Source of the DNA: an uncultured Persicobacter sp.
Lineage (GTDB): Bacteria > Bacteroidota > Bacteroidia > Cytophagales > Cyclobacteriaceae
Assembly (NCBI GenBank): GCA_947498325.1
Contig: CANMKE010000011.1
Coordinates: forward strand, 62,001-126,000
Reading direction: 5' to 3'
DNA length: 64,000 bases
Shown: positions 8,725 to 17,348 of the stretch, one piece after another
How positions within the stretch are numbered: position 1 is the first letter of the stretch
How the letters are laid out: every line of letters begins with the position of its first letter
Program-made: the position numbers and the translations under genes
The notes under the pieces: generated by a model
Seen by the model: only the letters and a program-made list of their open reading frames with translations
Told to the model about the DNA's origin: nothing
The model's database searches: none

Positions 8725-9633
8725 ATGATGAAGAAAGATTTACTGATTATCGGATCTACCAATATCGATTTGGTTGTTTATAGCGATACTTTTCCCAAAA
8801 AAGGGGAAACATTAACCGGGACCCATTTCCAGCAATTTTTTGGAGGGAAAGGGGCCAATCAGGCGGTTGCGGCAGCTAAAATGGGCAGTCAGGTAACTTT
8901 TGTTTCGTGTGTGGGCAACGATATCCACGGGGAAAGCGCGTTACAGCATTTGCAGGAAAATCATATCGACACACGGTTTGTGGCGGTGGAGGAACAGGTA
9001 CCCACGGGGGTTGCAATGATCAATATTGGCGATGGAGGAGACAACAAAATTATTGTTGTACCTGGCGCCAATGGCGTACTGAAGCCTGCGCACCTCGGGG
9101 CTGTTGTGGGAAAAATGGCTGATTATGAATATATCGTCATGCAGCTGGAGGTGCCGATGGAAACCATTGCTTTTATGGCGGATGTCGCGGGGCGGTATCA
9201 GAAGAAACTGATCTTGAACCCTGCGCCAGCACAACCATTATCGGATCAGGTTTTGGCCAATTGCTATATGCTGACACCAAATGAAACGGAGGCGGAAGCC
9301 ATTTGTGGACTGCCGGTTACTGATGCACAATCAGCTGGAAAGGCCGCTCAGCAAATTCGTGCAAAGGGTGTTGAGGTGGTGATCATCACGCTTGGCGAAA
9401 ATGGCGTTTTCGTTTCTTGCGAAAGCTTTGAGGGAATGGTGCCGTGTCCGAAGGTAACTGCCGTGGATACGACGGCGGCAGGAGATACTTTCACCGGGGC
9501 GCTCACCGCTTTTCTGAATGAGGGAATCGCCCTGGAAAATGCAGTAGTATTGGCCAATAAAGCGGCGTCAATTGCGGTAACCCGAGCGGGCGCGCAGGCT
9601 TCAATACCACTTCGTTCAGAGGTGGTCAGATAG
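8725..9633 (+). CDS. rbsK: Ribokinase
   Basis: This 302-aa PfkB-family sugar kinase would phosphorylate D-ribose at O5 with ATP in the cytoplasm. The PfkB signature 1 is FFGGKGANQAVAAAKMG (about residues 38-54), and signature 2 is DTTAAGDTFTGAL with catalytic base D254 and the anion hole A251-A252-G253. LTPNETEAE (about 183-191) is the usual ribokinase-type Asn/Glu segment that helps bind Mg-ATP. Length and lack of signal peptide are normal. It is third in a likely operon after two exported nucleoside hydrolases, whose product ribose it would use. A convergent terminator follows at 9650. Confidence 0.9.
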   Translation: MMKKDLLIIGSTNIDLVVYSDTFPKKGETLTGTHFQQFFGGKGANQAVAAAKMGSQVTFVSCVGNDIHGESALQHLQENHIDTRFVAVEEQVPTGVAMINIGDGGDNKIIVVPGANGVLKPAHLGAVVGKMADYEYIVMQLEVPMETIAFMADVAGRYQKKLILNPAPAQPLSDQVLANCYMLTPNETEAEAICGLPVTDAQSAGKAAQQIRAKGVEVVIITLGENGVFVSCESFEGMVPCPKVTAVDTTAAGDTFTGALTAFLNEGIALENAVVLANKAASIAVTRAGAQASIPLRSEVVR

Positions 9634-9649
9634 GGGAAGGACGTGAAAA

Positions 9650-9695
9650 TGGTGGGTGATCGACAGGGGAATCTGCGGATCAGCCACCACTTTTT
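9650..9695. terminator. Terminator between convergent rbsK and the sulfatase maturase
   Basis: TGGTGGGTGATC (9650-9661) pairs with GATCAGCCACCA (9678-9689) with one mismatch. It is followed by TTTTT on the plus strand. It may serve both converging genes. Confidence 0.6.
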
Positions 9696-9715
9696 ATGGT
9701 ATTTGGAACAACTCT

Positions 9716-10996
9716 TTATTTTTTAGCTTTTCGGGCTTTTTTCTTTTCTTTGGCAATCTCATACATGATTTCTGCCGGCGCACGCTGCTGATCCAGCAGT
9801 TTTTTCATCCGTGCGAGATAAGGGGTAATGTGTTCATAGAAATCAAAATACCCATTACACAGATAGGCGATGGATTCTCCGGCATCAGTTTTTGCAAAGC
9901 GATTTTTTGGGCATTCCCCATAACACATCTTCAGGTGCTGACAATTGAGGCAGTCTTCGGCAAGGCTGTCAAATTTATCGGTACCAAACTTTATCTGTGC
10001 AGGGCTGCTCACCATTTTATCAATCTTTTCCTCCTTGATGTTCCCCAGTTTAAATTCCGGGTAAACATAATGGTCGCAGGCAAAAAGGTCGCCATTGTGC
10101 TCCATGGCCAGTGCTGTTCCGCAATATTTACTGAAAATACACAAAGCCGGCGCATAGCCCATATAGGAACTCAGCGAAACATCAAACTGCTGAACAAAAT
10201 AGCGGCCAATGTCTTGTTGTACCCACTCATCGAAAATAGCGATCAGGAATTTTCCATAATCTTCAGGCTTTATGGACTCTGGCGTTACAGCCGTTTCTCC
10301 CTTATACAAAGGACTGACCAGGGTGTCGTTGTTGGTGGCCTCTACTTCCTGAATCGGGATAAACTGCATATACCTGCTCCCAATGGCTTTCAAAAAGCGA
10401 TACACCTGCAAGGGGTGTTGCCCATTCAGGCTGTTTACAACCGTTAGGGTGTTGAACTCGACCTTGTACCGATTGAAAAGCTGGATCGCACGCATAGCGC
10501 CGTCAAAAGAACTTTTGCCTCCTTTGGTAGGGCGCAAAGGATCGTGCAATTCTTTTGGGCCATCGATAGACAGTCCGACAAGCCAATCGTGATCATGAAG
10601 AAATTTTGCCCAGGCCTCATCAATGTACATCCCGTTGGTTTGGATGTTGTTTTTTATCGCTTGATGCTTGGCGTGCTTTTTCTGTAAAGCAATAATTTTT
10701 TCAAAATAGGGCAGACCTGCCAGGGTAGGCTCACCACCATGCCAGGTGAAGACGATTTCCGGTAATTCGTCGGGCTGTGCCTCAATATAGGACTTAATGA
10801 ATTGCTCCAATAAATCTTCAGGCATCATGAAAGCTTTCAGCTTCCCTTCTTTATCTTGGTATATGTTTTCCTTTTCTAAATAATAACAATATTTGCAATC
10901 TAAATTACAAATTGGCCCAACGGGTTTGGGCATAATCGAGAAAGCAAATTTACGTTTACTTTGTGCCTCGGCGGAAAAAAAATCTATGGTGGACAT
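9716..10996 (-). CDS. Anaerobic sulfatase-maturating enzyme (radical SAM, SPASM domain)
   Basis: This enzyme oxidises the active-site Cys (or Ser) of sulfatases to formylglycine without oxygen. With the start at the ATG at 10996 it is about 426 aa; an upstream ATG at 11050 would add 18 residues. The radical-SAM cluster motif is CNLDCKYCYY (C30, C34, C37), preceded by KPVGP. The C-terminal SPASM/twitch domain provides the Cys ligands of two auxiliary clusters: CGTALAMEHNGDLFACDHYVYP and CLNCQHLKMCYGECPKNRF, both highly typical of anSME. It is divergent from a Cys-type sulfatase at 11457, its likely client. It ends in a Lys-rich tail (EKKKARKAKK). Confidence 0.92.
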   Translation of the reverse strand: MSTIDFFSAEAQSKRKFAFSIMPKPVGPICNLDCKYCYYLEKENIYQDKEGKLKAFMMPEDLLEQFIKSYIEAQPDELPEIVFTWHGGEPTLAGLPYFEKIIALQKKHAKHQAIKNNIQTNGMYIDEAWAKFLHDHDWLVGLSIDGPKELHDPLRPTKGGKSSFDGAMRAIQLFNRYKVEFNTLTVVNSLNGQHPLQVYRFLKAIGSRYMQFIPIQEVEATNNDTLVSPLYKGETAVTPESIKPEDYGKFLIAIFDEWVQQDIGRYFVQQFDVSLSSYMGYAPALCIFSKYCGTALAMEHNGDLFACDHYVYPEFKLGNIKEEKIDKMVSSPAQIKFGTDKFDSLAEDCLNCQHLKMCYGECPKNRFAKTDAGESIAYLCNGYFDFYEHITPYLARMKKLLDQQRAPAEIMYEIAKEKKKARKAKK

Positions 10997-11456
10997 CTCG
11001 CGTGCTACTTTATTTGATATAGGTACAAAAATCAAGCCTTTTTCAAACATTACCGATCTATGCTGTCATTAATATTTATGATTTTAAGCAACTGTAAAAG
11101 GGCTTTTTTTGGTGCGGGGTATTTATGGTGGGAATAGGGAACTTTTACAAAGGGTTATTGCACATTTGAAGACTGACGATAAGAATGGGCTGTTCATGGG
11201 CTTACAGGAAATGTTACCGCCACTTTCAAAGAAGGGAAGTGACGAATTTTAGGCTGATGAATTATAATTTCGAAGGTTTTGAAATCTGGCAAAACAGGCT
11301 GTATATTAGAGGGAGTGCATTCGGCAGGAAGAATTTTCGATATTTTCTGTGAATGTATAATGCCAAAGCCCTTACGGTTGCCGTAGGCTTATTTTTCATG
11401 GGCATAAGCGCGTTAATTTTTTACGGGTCGTCTTTTGACCCCATAATTTCATCATC
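10997..11456. other. Intergenic region between divergent maturase and sulfatase
   Basis: This gap of about 460 bp contains the promoters of both divergent genes, which I cannot place with confidence. It also holds a hairpin followed by a T-rich run at 11366-11395 in the sulfatase leader. No gene was recognised. Confidence 0.4.
11366..11395 (+). promoter_or_regulatory. Terminator-like hairpin in the sulfatase leader
   Basis: AAGCC (11366-11370) pairs with GGCTT (11386-11390), and ACGG pairs with CCGT inside, followed by ATTTTT. It lies about 65 nt before the sulfatase start, so it could attenuate transcription or end an upstream transcript. No regulatory mechanism is proven. Confidence 0.3.
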
Positions 11457-13082
11457 ATGAATTTCAACCAATATCTACCTTTACTCTTGGTCTTGTTGGG
11501 GGCATGCAATAAAGCCCCTTCAAATCTAGAAGCCCCAACGGCACCCAACATCTTATTCATTATGTCGGATGATCATGCCTATCAGGCGATCAGTGCGTAT
11601 GAAGATCACCTTATTGCCACGCCTAATATCGACAGAATAGCAAAGGAGGGGATGCGTTTTGACAATGCCTGTGTTACCAATTCCATTTGTGCACCTTCAA
11701 GGGCTGTGATCTTAACGGGAAAACACTCACATATCAATGGGAAAACCGATAATCATTTCCCTTTCGACAAAAGCAATGTCACCTTTCCGCAGATTTTTCA
11801 GCAAAATGGCTATCAGACGGCCATGTTTGGGAAATTGCACTTTGGCAATAATCCAGAAGGCTTTGACGAGTTTAAAATTTTACCCGGGCAAGGAGTATAT
11901 TACAACCCGACTTTCATTACCAAGCATGAAGGTACCAAAGATTACCCGGGTTATGTTACTGACATTACCACAGACATGACCCTCGACTGGCTCGAAAAAG
12001 AACGTGATCCGGAGCGGCCATTCCTATTGATGTACCTCCACAAGGCCCCTCATCGGGAGTGGTTGCCTGCTGAAAGGCACCTGAAAGCTTATGCCAATAA
12101 AACGTTTCCGGAGCCAGCGACACTCTTTGATGATTATGAAGGGCGAGGGACGGCAGCCCATACAGCAGAAATGAATATTCTCAAGCACATGAACTGGGCT
12201 GGAGATTCAAAACTGTATCCGGAAACGATGGATAAACTTGGGATTCCCGATGCTTCTGGCTGGGATAAGGACGGGTTTACTTATCAGTATGAGCGCATGA
12301 CCAAGGAACAGCAGGCGAATTGGGATGCCGTATATCAGCCGATGAATGAAGACTTTATTCAGCGCTTCCCGAACATGACGGAGAAAGAAAAAATGCAGTG
12401 GCGTTATCAGCGATATATGCAGGATTATCTAGGGACGATCGCTTCGGTGGATGAAAATGTTGGGCGAGTGCTGGATTACCTCGATGCAAATGGCCTGACG
12501 GAAAACACATTGGTGGTTTATACCTCTGACCAAGGGTTTTACCTCGGGGAGCATGGCTGGTTCGATAAGCGTTTTGTCTACAATGAATCATTCCGCACGC
12601 CCTTGCTGATGCGTTGGCCAAAAGTAATTAAAGAGGGATCGGTGAATCAGGAGATGGTTCAAAATCTTGATTTTGCGCAAACCTTCCTTGATGCTGCCCA
12701 CATTCAGGCCCCTTCAGATATGCAGGGAGAAAGCCTGATGCCTTTGTTGGCGGGTAAGGATGATCAGTGGGATCGCGAAGCGGTATATTATCACTATTAT
12801 GAATACCCGTCGATTCACATGGTGAAGCGCCATTATGCCGTGATCACCAAAGCCTATAAGTTGATCCACTTCTATTATGATGTCGATGAATGGGAATTGT
12901 ATGATCGCGAAAAAGATCCGCAGGAACTAAAAAATGTAATTGATGACCCTGCATACGCCACGATCGTTGCCGATTTGAAAGTACAACTTGAGGAATTGCG
13001 GGTAAAATACAAAGATAATGATGAACTCAATCAACAAAATATTGATCGATATTTAAAGGTCGTTCAGCAGGAAGCAAAGTAA
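11457..13082 (+). CDS. Family S1 sulfatase, predicted lipoprotein (Cys-type, formylglycine)
   Basis: This 541-aa sulfatase hydrolyses sulfate esters, probably on a polysaccharide or glycosaminoglycan. Residues 1-17 form a lipoprotein signal with lipobox LGAC. The formylglycine motif is ICAPSRA with modified Cys at C78, R82 stabilising it and K89/H91 in LTGKHSH. Ca2+ ligands include D38-D39 in MSDDH and the late TSDQG motif. The C-terminal sub-domain ends with WELYDREKDPQELKN, usual for S1 enzymes. The architecture resembles N-acetylglucosamine-6-sulfatase-like subfamilies, but the substrate is not certain. It is divergent from the radical-SAM maturase that would install formylglycine. Confidence 0.88.
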   Translation: MNFNQYLPLLLVLLGACNKAPSNLEAPTAPNILFIMSDDHAYQAISAYEDHLIATPNIDRIAKEGMRFDNACVTNSICAPSRAVILTGKHSHINGKTDNHFPFDKSNVTFPQIFQQNGYQTAMFGKLHFGNNPEGFDEFKILPGQGVYYNPTFITKHEGTKDYPGYVTDITTDMTLDWLEKERDPERPFLLMYLHKAPHREWLPAERHLKAYANKTFPEPATLFDDYEGRGTAAHTAEMNILKHMNWAGDSKLYPETMDKLGIPDASGWDKDGFTYQYERMTKEQQANWDAVYQPMNEDFIQRFPNMTEKEKMQWRYQRYMQDYLGTIASVDENVGRVLDYLDANGLTENTLVVYTSDQGFYLGEHGWFDKRFVYNESFRTPLLMRWPKVIKEGSVNQEMVQNLDFAQTFLDAAHIQAPSDMQGESLMPLLAGKDDQWDREAVYYHYYEYPSIHMVKRHYAVITKAYKLIHFYYDVDEWELYDREKDPQELKNVIDDPAYATIVADLKVQLEELRVKYKDNDELNQQNIDRYLKVVQQEAK

Positions 13083-13156
13083 ATTTATTTTTGCGAGAGA
13101 TTTTACTCGGTGGTTGCGTTAGGTGTTCTGTGAATGCTTATTTGTAGCGTATTTTA

Positions 13157-13191
13157 AGGGTGACTGTTGGTTTTCGGCAGTCACCTTTTTT
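13157..13191 (+). terminator. Rho-independent terminator after the sulfatase
   Basis: GGTGACTG (13159-13166) pairs perfectly with CAGTCACC (13178-13185), extended by AA/TT, and is followed by a T6 run. Confidence 0.8.
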
Positions 13192-13296
13192 ATGGTGAAT
13201 GTTTTAGGAGGATCTTCTGAATGTTAGATTATATTGGATCATATTAAATTTTATTTAAATACCCTCAGCTGATTTTAATTTATATCAGATTAAGAT

Positions 13297-13304
13297 TAAC
13301 TTTG
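13297..13304 (+). promoter_or_regulatory. Possible Bacteroidota -7 element (TAACTTTG)
   Basis: TAACTTTG fits the TAnnTTTG -7 consensus and lies 36 nt before the ATG at 13341. The -33 region only weakly fits, so this is tentative. Confidence 0.3.
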
Positions 13305-13340
13305 GCGATGAACTAAATATGGAATTTTTCATTTTTTTGA

Positions 13341-15182
13341 ATGATTTGGATCCGACATCTCCTCTTGCTCTTTTCGTTTTTTATCAGTTGTTATGGCCAT
13401 GCACAGGTGCTACAAAATGATACCGAAATAACGATTCGTTCCAATGGCGAAAAGAAGGTCGAAAGGACCATTAAAATTTATATTGGTAACCCTAAAATGG
13501 CCAATATGACTAATGTACGCATTCAGCATTCCGTGGATCACCCCGTAGTATTGGATTATGCTTTTGTGTATAATGCCAATGGGGAGTTGGTCAAGAAAGT
13601 CAGTAAGAAGAACCTCATCACCAAGTCGGTAAACTCTTCATCAAGCTTTTATCAGGATGATCTCGAAACGTCATTTTCCTTGTTTTGGAATGCATATCCT
13701 TATACCATAAAATACAAATATAAACAGAATTTTAATCAATATATTAACATCGCCTATTGGGATCCCGCACTATACTATGGCGTAAAAACGATGAAGGGTT
13801 CCTTGACGGTTCATATGCCAGAAGATTTTGGGTATCAATGCGAGGTGACGGATTCTGTAAAATCGACTAACGAGGTGGTTGAAGGCCTTCGAACACTGAG
13901 GTGGGAAGTAACCGATCGGCTATTGCCCATGCCTGAACTTTTTGGCCTTGATCCAAGTGCACAGCAGGCGACTGTCCACCTTACCCCCGACGAATTTGTT
14001 TACGGTGGCGAGGCAGGAAGCCATCAAAGTTGGGGCGATTTTGGGGATTGGATTACTCGTCTAAATCATTATCCAGCGCCTTTCGATCGCAGGGAAGCGC
14101 ATAAGGTGCGTTCGATGATCGACAGTTGTAGTTCTGCCCGAGATAAAATTCGCGTTTTGTACCACTATCTGCAGCAATCTACTGTTTATGTCAATGTTTC
14201 GATTAAGGAAGGAGGGCTGAAAAGTTATCCCGCAAATTATGTGGTGAAAAATAAATATGGGGACTGCAAGGCATTAACCACCTACATGAAAGCAATGCTG
14301 GCTCAGGCGGGTATTCCTTCTTATTACGCTCTGGTTGCCGCTGGAGCGCAGCAGCCTGAAATTTCTACGGAATTCCCCAGTCAGCAATTTAATCATGTGA
14401 TTTTGTGCGTACCGATGCAGAAGGACACCCTCTGGCTTGAAAATACCTCCACGACCTCACCATTTAATTATCTCGGAACTTTCACACAAGGTCGTTACAG
14501 TTTATTGGTTGATGGGCAGAACAGTAAACTCGTCAAGACTCCCGCGATTAAAGGGGAGGGTGCCCGAAATGAGGTGCAGGAAATCTTTTCTCTTGATGAA
14601 CAGGGGGAGTGGCAGGTTGCTGCGGAAATCACCCTGCGGGGAGGTGCATTTGAGACGGTCAATCATTACTTTAAGAGGGGTAAAGTACCACAGTTTGAGA
14701 CTTATGTAAAAAAGAGGTTCAATCTCAAAATCAAAAAATTTGCACGTTGTGAAGTGGCCGACAGCCCACAGGATGCCCACTTTATGAAAGTGCTTTGTAC
14801 TGCGAAAGTACCGATTCCTATAACTTCAATAGGGGAATCGAAATATCTGCGTCCGCCAAAGATATTATTGCCTGCCTTTGAAGTGCCCTCGAAAAGAGAT
14901 CGCCCCGTGCTGTTAAATATGCCTATCGAGGAACACAGGACGTCCGTTTATCAACTTCCTGAAGGGGAAGAATTAACCGCAGCATTACCAGAAGATTTTA
15001 TCAAAGAATCAAAATATGGGCATTTCCACAGGAAGTATCATGTTACAGCTCGTCAGTTGGTGGTCGAATCTTCTTTAGCAATTTATCGGGGGAAGATCAG
15101 CTTAACAGATTACCCTGATTTTTATGCTTTTATCAAGTCAATTAACAAATACCAACAATCCACTTATCTTAATCTGTTATGA
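13341..15182 (+). CDS. Exported DUF3857/transglutaminase-like protein with intact Cys-His pair
   Basis: This 613-aa exported protein (signal peptide ending GHAQ, residues 1-22) has an N-terminal DUF3857 beta domain followed by a transglutaminase-like papain fold from about residue 250 to 380. The catalytic core is visible: KYGDCKALTTYMKAMLAQAG with C309 and FNHVIL with H352; the usual acidic third residue falls in WLENTS (E367). A C-terminal beta-rich domain follows. The biochemical role of this family in Bacteroidota is not established; a cysteine peptidase or amidase on periplasmic material is possible. The stop overlaps the next gene's start by 4 nt (ATGA), so the pair is probably translated together. 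Confidence 0.75.
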   Translation: MIWIRHLLLLFSFFISCYGHAQVLQNDTEITIRSNGEKKVERTIKIYIGNPKMANMTNVRIQHSVDHPVVLDYAFVYNANGELVKKVSKKNLITKSVNSSSSFYQDDLETSFSLFWNAYPYTIKYKYKQNFNQYINIAYWDPALYYGVKTMKGSLTVHMPEDFGYQCEVTDSVKSTNEVVEGLRTLRWEVTDRLLPMPELFGLDPSAQQATVHLTPDEFVYGGEAGSHQSWGDFGDWITRLNHYPAPFDRREAHKVRSMIDSCSSARDKIRVLYHYLQQSTVYVNVSIKEGGLKSYPANYVVKNKYGDCKALTTYMKAMLAQAGIPSYYALVAAGAQQPEISTEFPSQQFNHVILCVPMQKDTLWLENTSTTSPFNYLGTFTQGRYSLLVDGQNSKLVKTPAIKGEGARNEVQEIFSLDEQGEWQVAAEITLRGGAFETVNHYFKRGKVPQFETYVKKRFNLKIKKFARCEVADSPQDAHFMKVLCTAKVPIPITSIGESKYLRPPKILLPAFEVPSKRDRPVLLNMPIEEHRTSVYQLPEGEELTAALPEDFIKESKYGHFHRKYHVTARQLVVESSLAIYRGKISLTDYPDFYAFIKSINKYQQSTYLNLL

Positions 15183-17188
15183 GGAATTATCTGTTATTAA
15201 TATTTTACTTTTTTGTGCAGACTTGTTACGGACAGTCTGAGCCTGAACTGACCGTTCGCCCTTTTGGGGAGATTAAGATGGCTGAATTGGAAATGACGCA
15301 ATATGATGCTGATCCTGAAGCCAAAGGGTTAATTTTATTTGATGAAGGAACGGCTCGATTTGTTGACGGAAAGCTTGGCTATGAAATTGAATTCACACGC
15401 CATAAGGTGGTGAAAGTGTTTGATAAACATGATCTTAAATGTACAGAAGTGGAGATTCCCCTTTATCTTTCTGAAAAGGGGTATAAGGAAAAGGTGGTTG
15501 AGCTGCAAGCGGTAACCTATAATCTGATAGAAGGGAAAATTGTGCCTCAAAATTTGGTTGGAAAGCAGGTTTATATGGAAAAAGTCAACGACCGATGGAT
15601 CAATCAAAAGTTTGTTTTTCCTAATGTTCAAAATGGGGCGATCATTGAGTATGAATATACCGTTCGGTCGCCATTTATGTTCAACCTTCCAAATTGGAAT
15701 TTTCAATCGGAATTGCCGACCCTTTACTCGAGTTATTGCGTGCGGTTAATTCCTGCCTACGAGTATGTTTACTGGGGGCAAGGGATGAAAAAGTTTGATA
15801 TTGTAAAAACGGAAACAGGCAAGAAGACAAGGGTTCATGGTAGCTACTCCAAACACTATGGCATGGCGATGGGCTCTGGTTATGAATTCACGGATAACAT
15901 TCAAACCTTCGTGAAGGTGAATGTGCCTGCCATGGCGGAAGATATTCCTTATTTAACTTCGAGGAATGATCAGATCATGCGGGTCAATTTTCAGCTCAGC
16001 AGGGTAAACTATGCCAGTGGCCAGCATCAAGAGATCATTACTACCTGGCCAAACATGAAAAAGGAGTTGCTTCAGGAGGACAGGTTCGGTAAAATAATGA
16101 ATAAATGGAAGCGTCCATGTAAGCAAATCATGGAAAATGAGCTGCCCCTTAGCGCGGAAAACCCTGAAAAAAAGGCGCAGAAAATTATTGAGTATGTTAA
16201 AAATAATTACCGATGGAATCATCAGTTCGGTAAATTTGCTACCCAAAGCCCGAAAGAGTTACTGCAAAGCAAGACAGGGAATTCAGCGGATTTAAACCTG
16301 TTTCTGATCTCCTTGCTGAGATCTGCCAAGGTCGAGGCGACCCCTGTTTTGATCAGTACACGACAGCATGGGGCGATCAATCGGGATTACCCTTTTCTGC
16401 ATATGTTCAATAATGTGGTGGTGTTGGTCAAGACGGACCGACTGATCATTACCGATGCCACCGACAGGTCTGTTGCTTATCATCATTTACCCTTGGAATG
16501 CATTAATGCGCAGGGTTTGCTGGTGGACGATCAGGCGGAGGACCAATGGCTTCAGTTGAACCTCGCTGCGGATTATCAGGAGCGAACAATTGTGGACATT
16601 AAACATGATGCTGAGGCCGATTCCTGGAAAGGGGTTATGACCAAGTTATATTTTGAATATGCCGGGGCAATGGCAAGAAAAGAAATAGGGGCTGATGAGG
16701 CAGCAGGTAGCGCGTATTTCGAGGATGATTTTGAGCAGATTGAGCTGGTCAAAACCCGAGGCATAAAAAAGACAAATAAGCCGTTTACAGTCTATATTAA
16801 AGGGGAGGTAGAAGCGCAGCAGATCAATGAAATGGTGCTTTTCGATCCCTTCCTGAATCAGCCGATACGCGAGCAGCTGCTCAAGCAAGAAAAAAGGGAC
16901 TTCCCCGTGGATTTTATCTATCAGATGAAAGCCTCTTTTACGTCAACAATTCACCTTCCTGAAGGGTATCGATTTGTCGTCGATACAAAAGATTTAAACA
17001 TCGATACGCCTTTGTTGGTGGCTAATTTAAGTTTTGATTACACCACCAATAAGGTGGTGGCGCAGGGAGATTATGCATTCAAAAAAGATCAGTACAGCGT
17101 GGAGGAGTACGCAACCCTTAAAGCCCTGATTGATGATGTGTTGAAGGGTTTCAGTCAGAAAGTAGTTTTGGAACGCATCAAAATTTAA
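15179..17188 (+). CDS. Exported DUF3857/transglutaminase-fold protein lacking the catalytic Cys and His
   Basis: This 669-aa exported protein (signal peptide ending CYGQ) shares the layout of its upstream partner: DUF3857 in the N-terminal half, transglutaminase-like fold at about residues 330-440, then a C-terminal beta domain. At the position of the catalytic Cys it has TGNSADLNLFL (S369), and at the His position it has MFNNVVVLV (Asn); the Asp of ITDATD remains. It is thus likely a non-catalytic partner. Such Ser-for-Cys members occur elsewhere in Bacteroidota (my recollection of the family). The 4-nt overlap with the gene upstream suggests a stoichiometric pair, one active and one inactive. 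Confidence 0.75.
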   Translation: MRNYLLLIFYFFVQTCYGQSEPELTVRPFGEIKMAELEMTQYDADPEAKGLILFDEGTARFVDGKLGYEIEFTRHKVVKVFDKHDLKCTEVEIPLYLSEKGYKEKVVELQAVTYNLIEGKIVPQNLVGKQVYMEKVNDRWINQKFVFPNVQNGAIIEYEYTVRSPFMFNLPNWNFQSELPTLYSSYCVRLIPAYEYVYWGQGMKKFDIVKTETGKKTRVHGSYSKHYGMAMGSGYEFTDNIQTFVKVNVPAMAEDIPYLTSRNDQIMRVNFQLSRVNYASGQHQEIITTWPNMKKELLQEDRFGKIMNKWKRPCKQIMENELPLSAENPEKKAQKIIEYVKNNYRWNHQFGKFATQSPKELLQSKTGNSADLNLFLISLLRSAKVEATPVLISTRQHGAINRDYPFLHMFNNVVVLVKTDRLIITDATDRSVAYHHLPLECINAQGLLVDDQAEDQWLQLNLAADYQERTIVDIKHDAEADSWKGVMTKLYFEYAGAMARKEIGADEAAGSAYFEDDFEQIELVKTRGIKKTNKPFTVYIKGEVEAQQINEMVLFDPFLNQPIREQLLKQEKRDFPVDFIYQMKASFTSTIHLPEGYRFVVDTKDLNIDTPLLVANLSFDYTTNKVVAQGDYAFKKDQYSVEEYATLKALIDDVLKGFSQKVVLERIKI

Positions 17189-17269
17189 GGGGTTCATGCT
17201 GCTACAATCCCCCAAATTGTCGTTGCGAAATTTAAGATTAAATACGTCCTTGTTCCTGAGCGCATAAAA

Positions 17270-17301
17270 TAGCCCCCTTACCATGATCGGCAAGGGGGCT
17301 A
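17270..17301. terminator. Bidirectional terminator between the DUF3857 pair and the OYE fusion
   Basis: TAGCCCCCTT (17270-17279) pairs perfectly with AAGGGGGCTA (17292-17301). It is flanked by A-rich sequence on the left and TTATTTA nearby on the right, suiting two converging genes. Confidence 0.75.
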
Positions 17302-17348
17302 CTTATTTATAGGCGATGGATTAAAAGCTGTTCCTGTTAAGGATGAAC

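Noticed and set aside
9656-10447. 263-codon plus-strand frame
   Set aside because: It is antisense to the radical-SAM maturase, rich in Phe/Ile and Cys without motifs; a shadow of the real gene.
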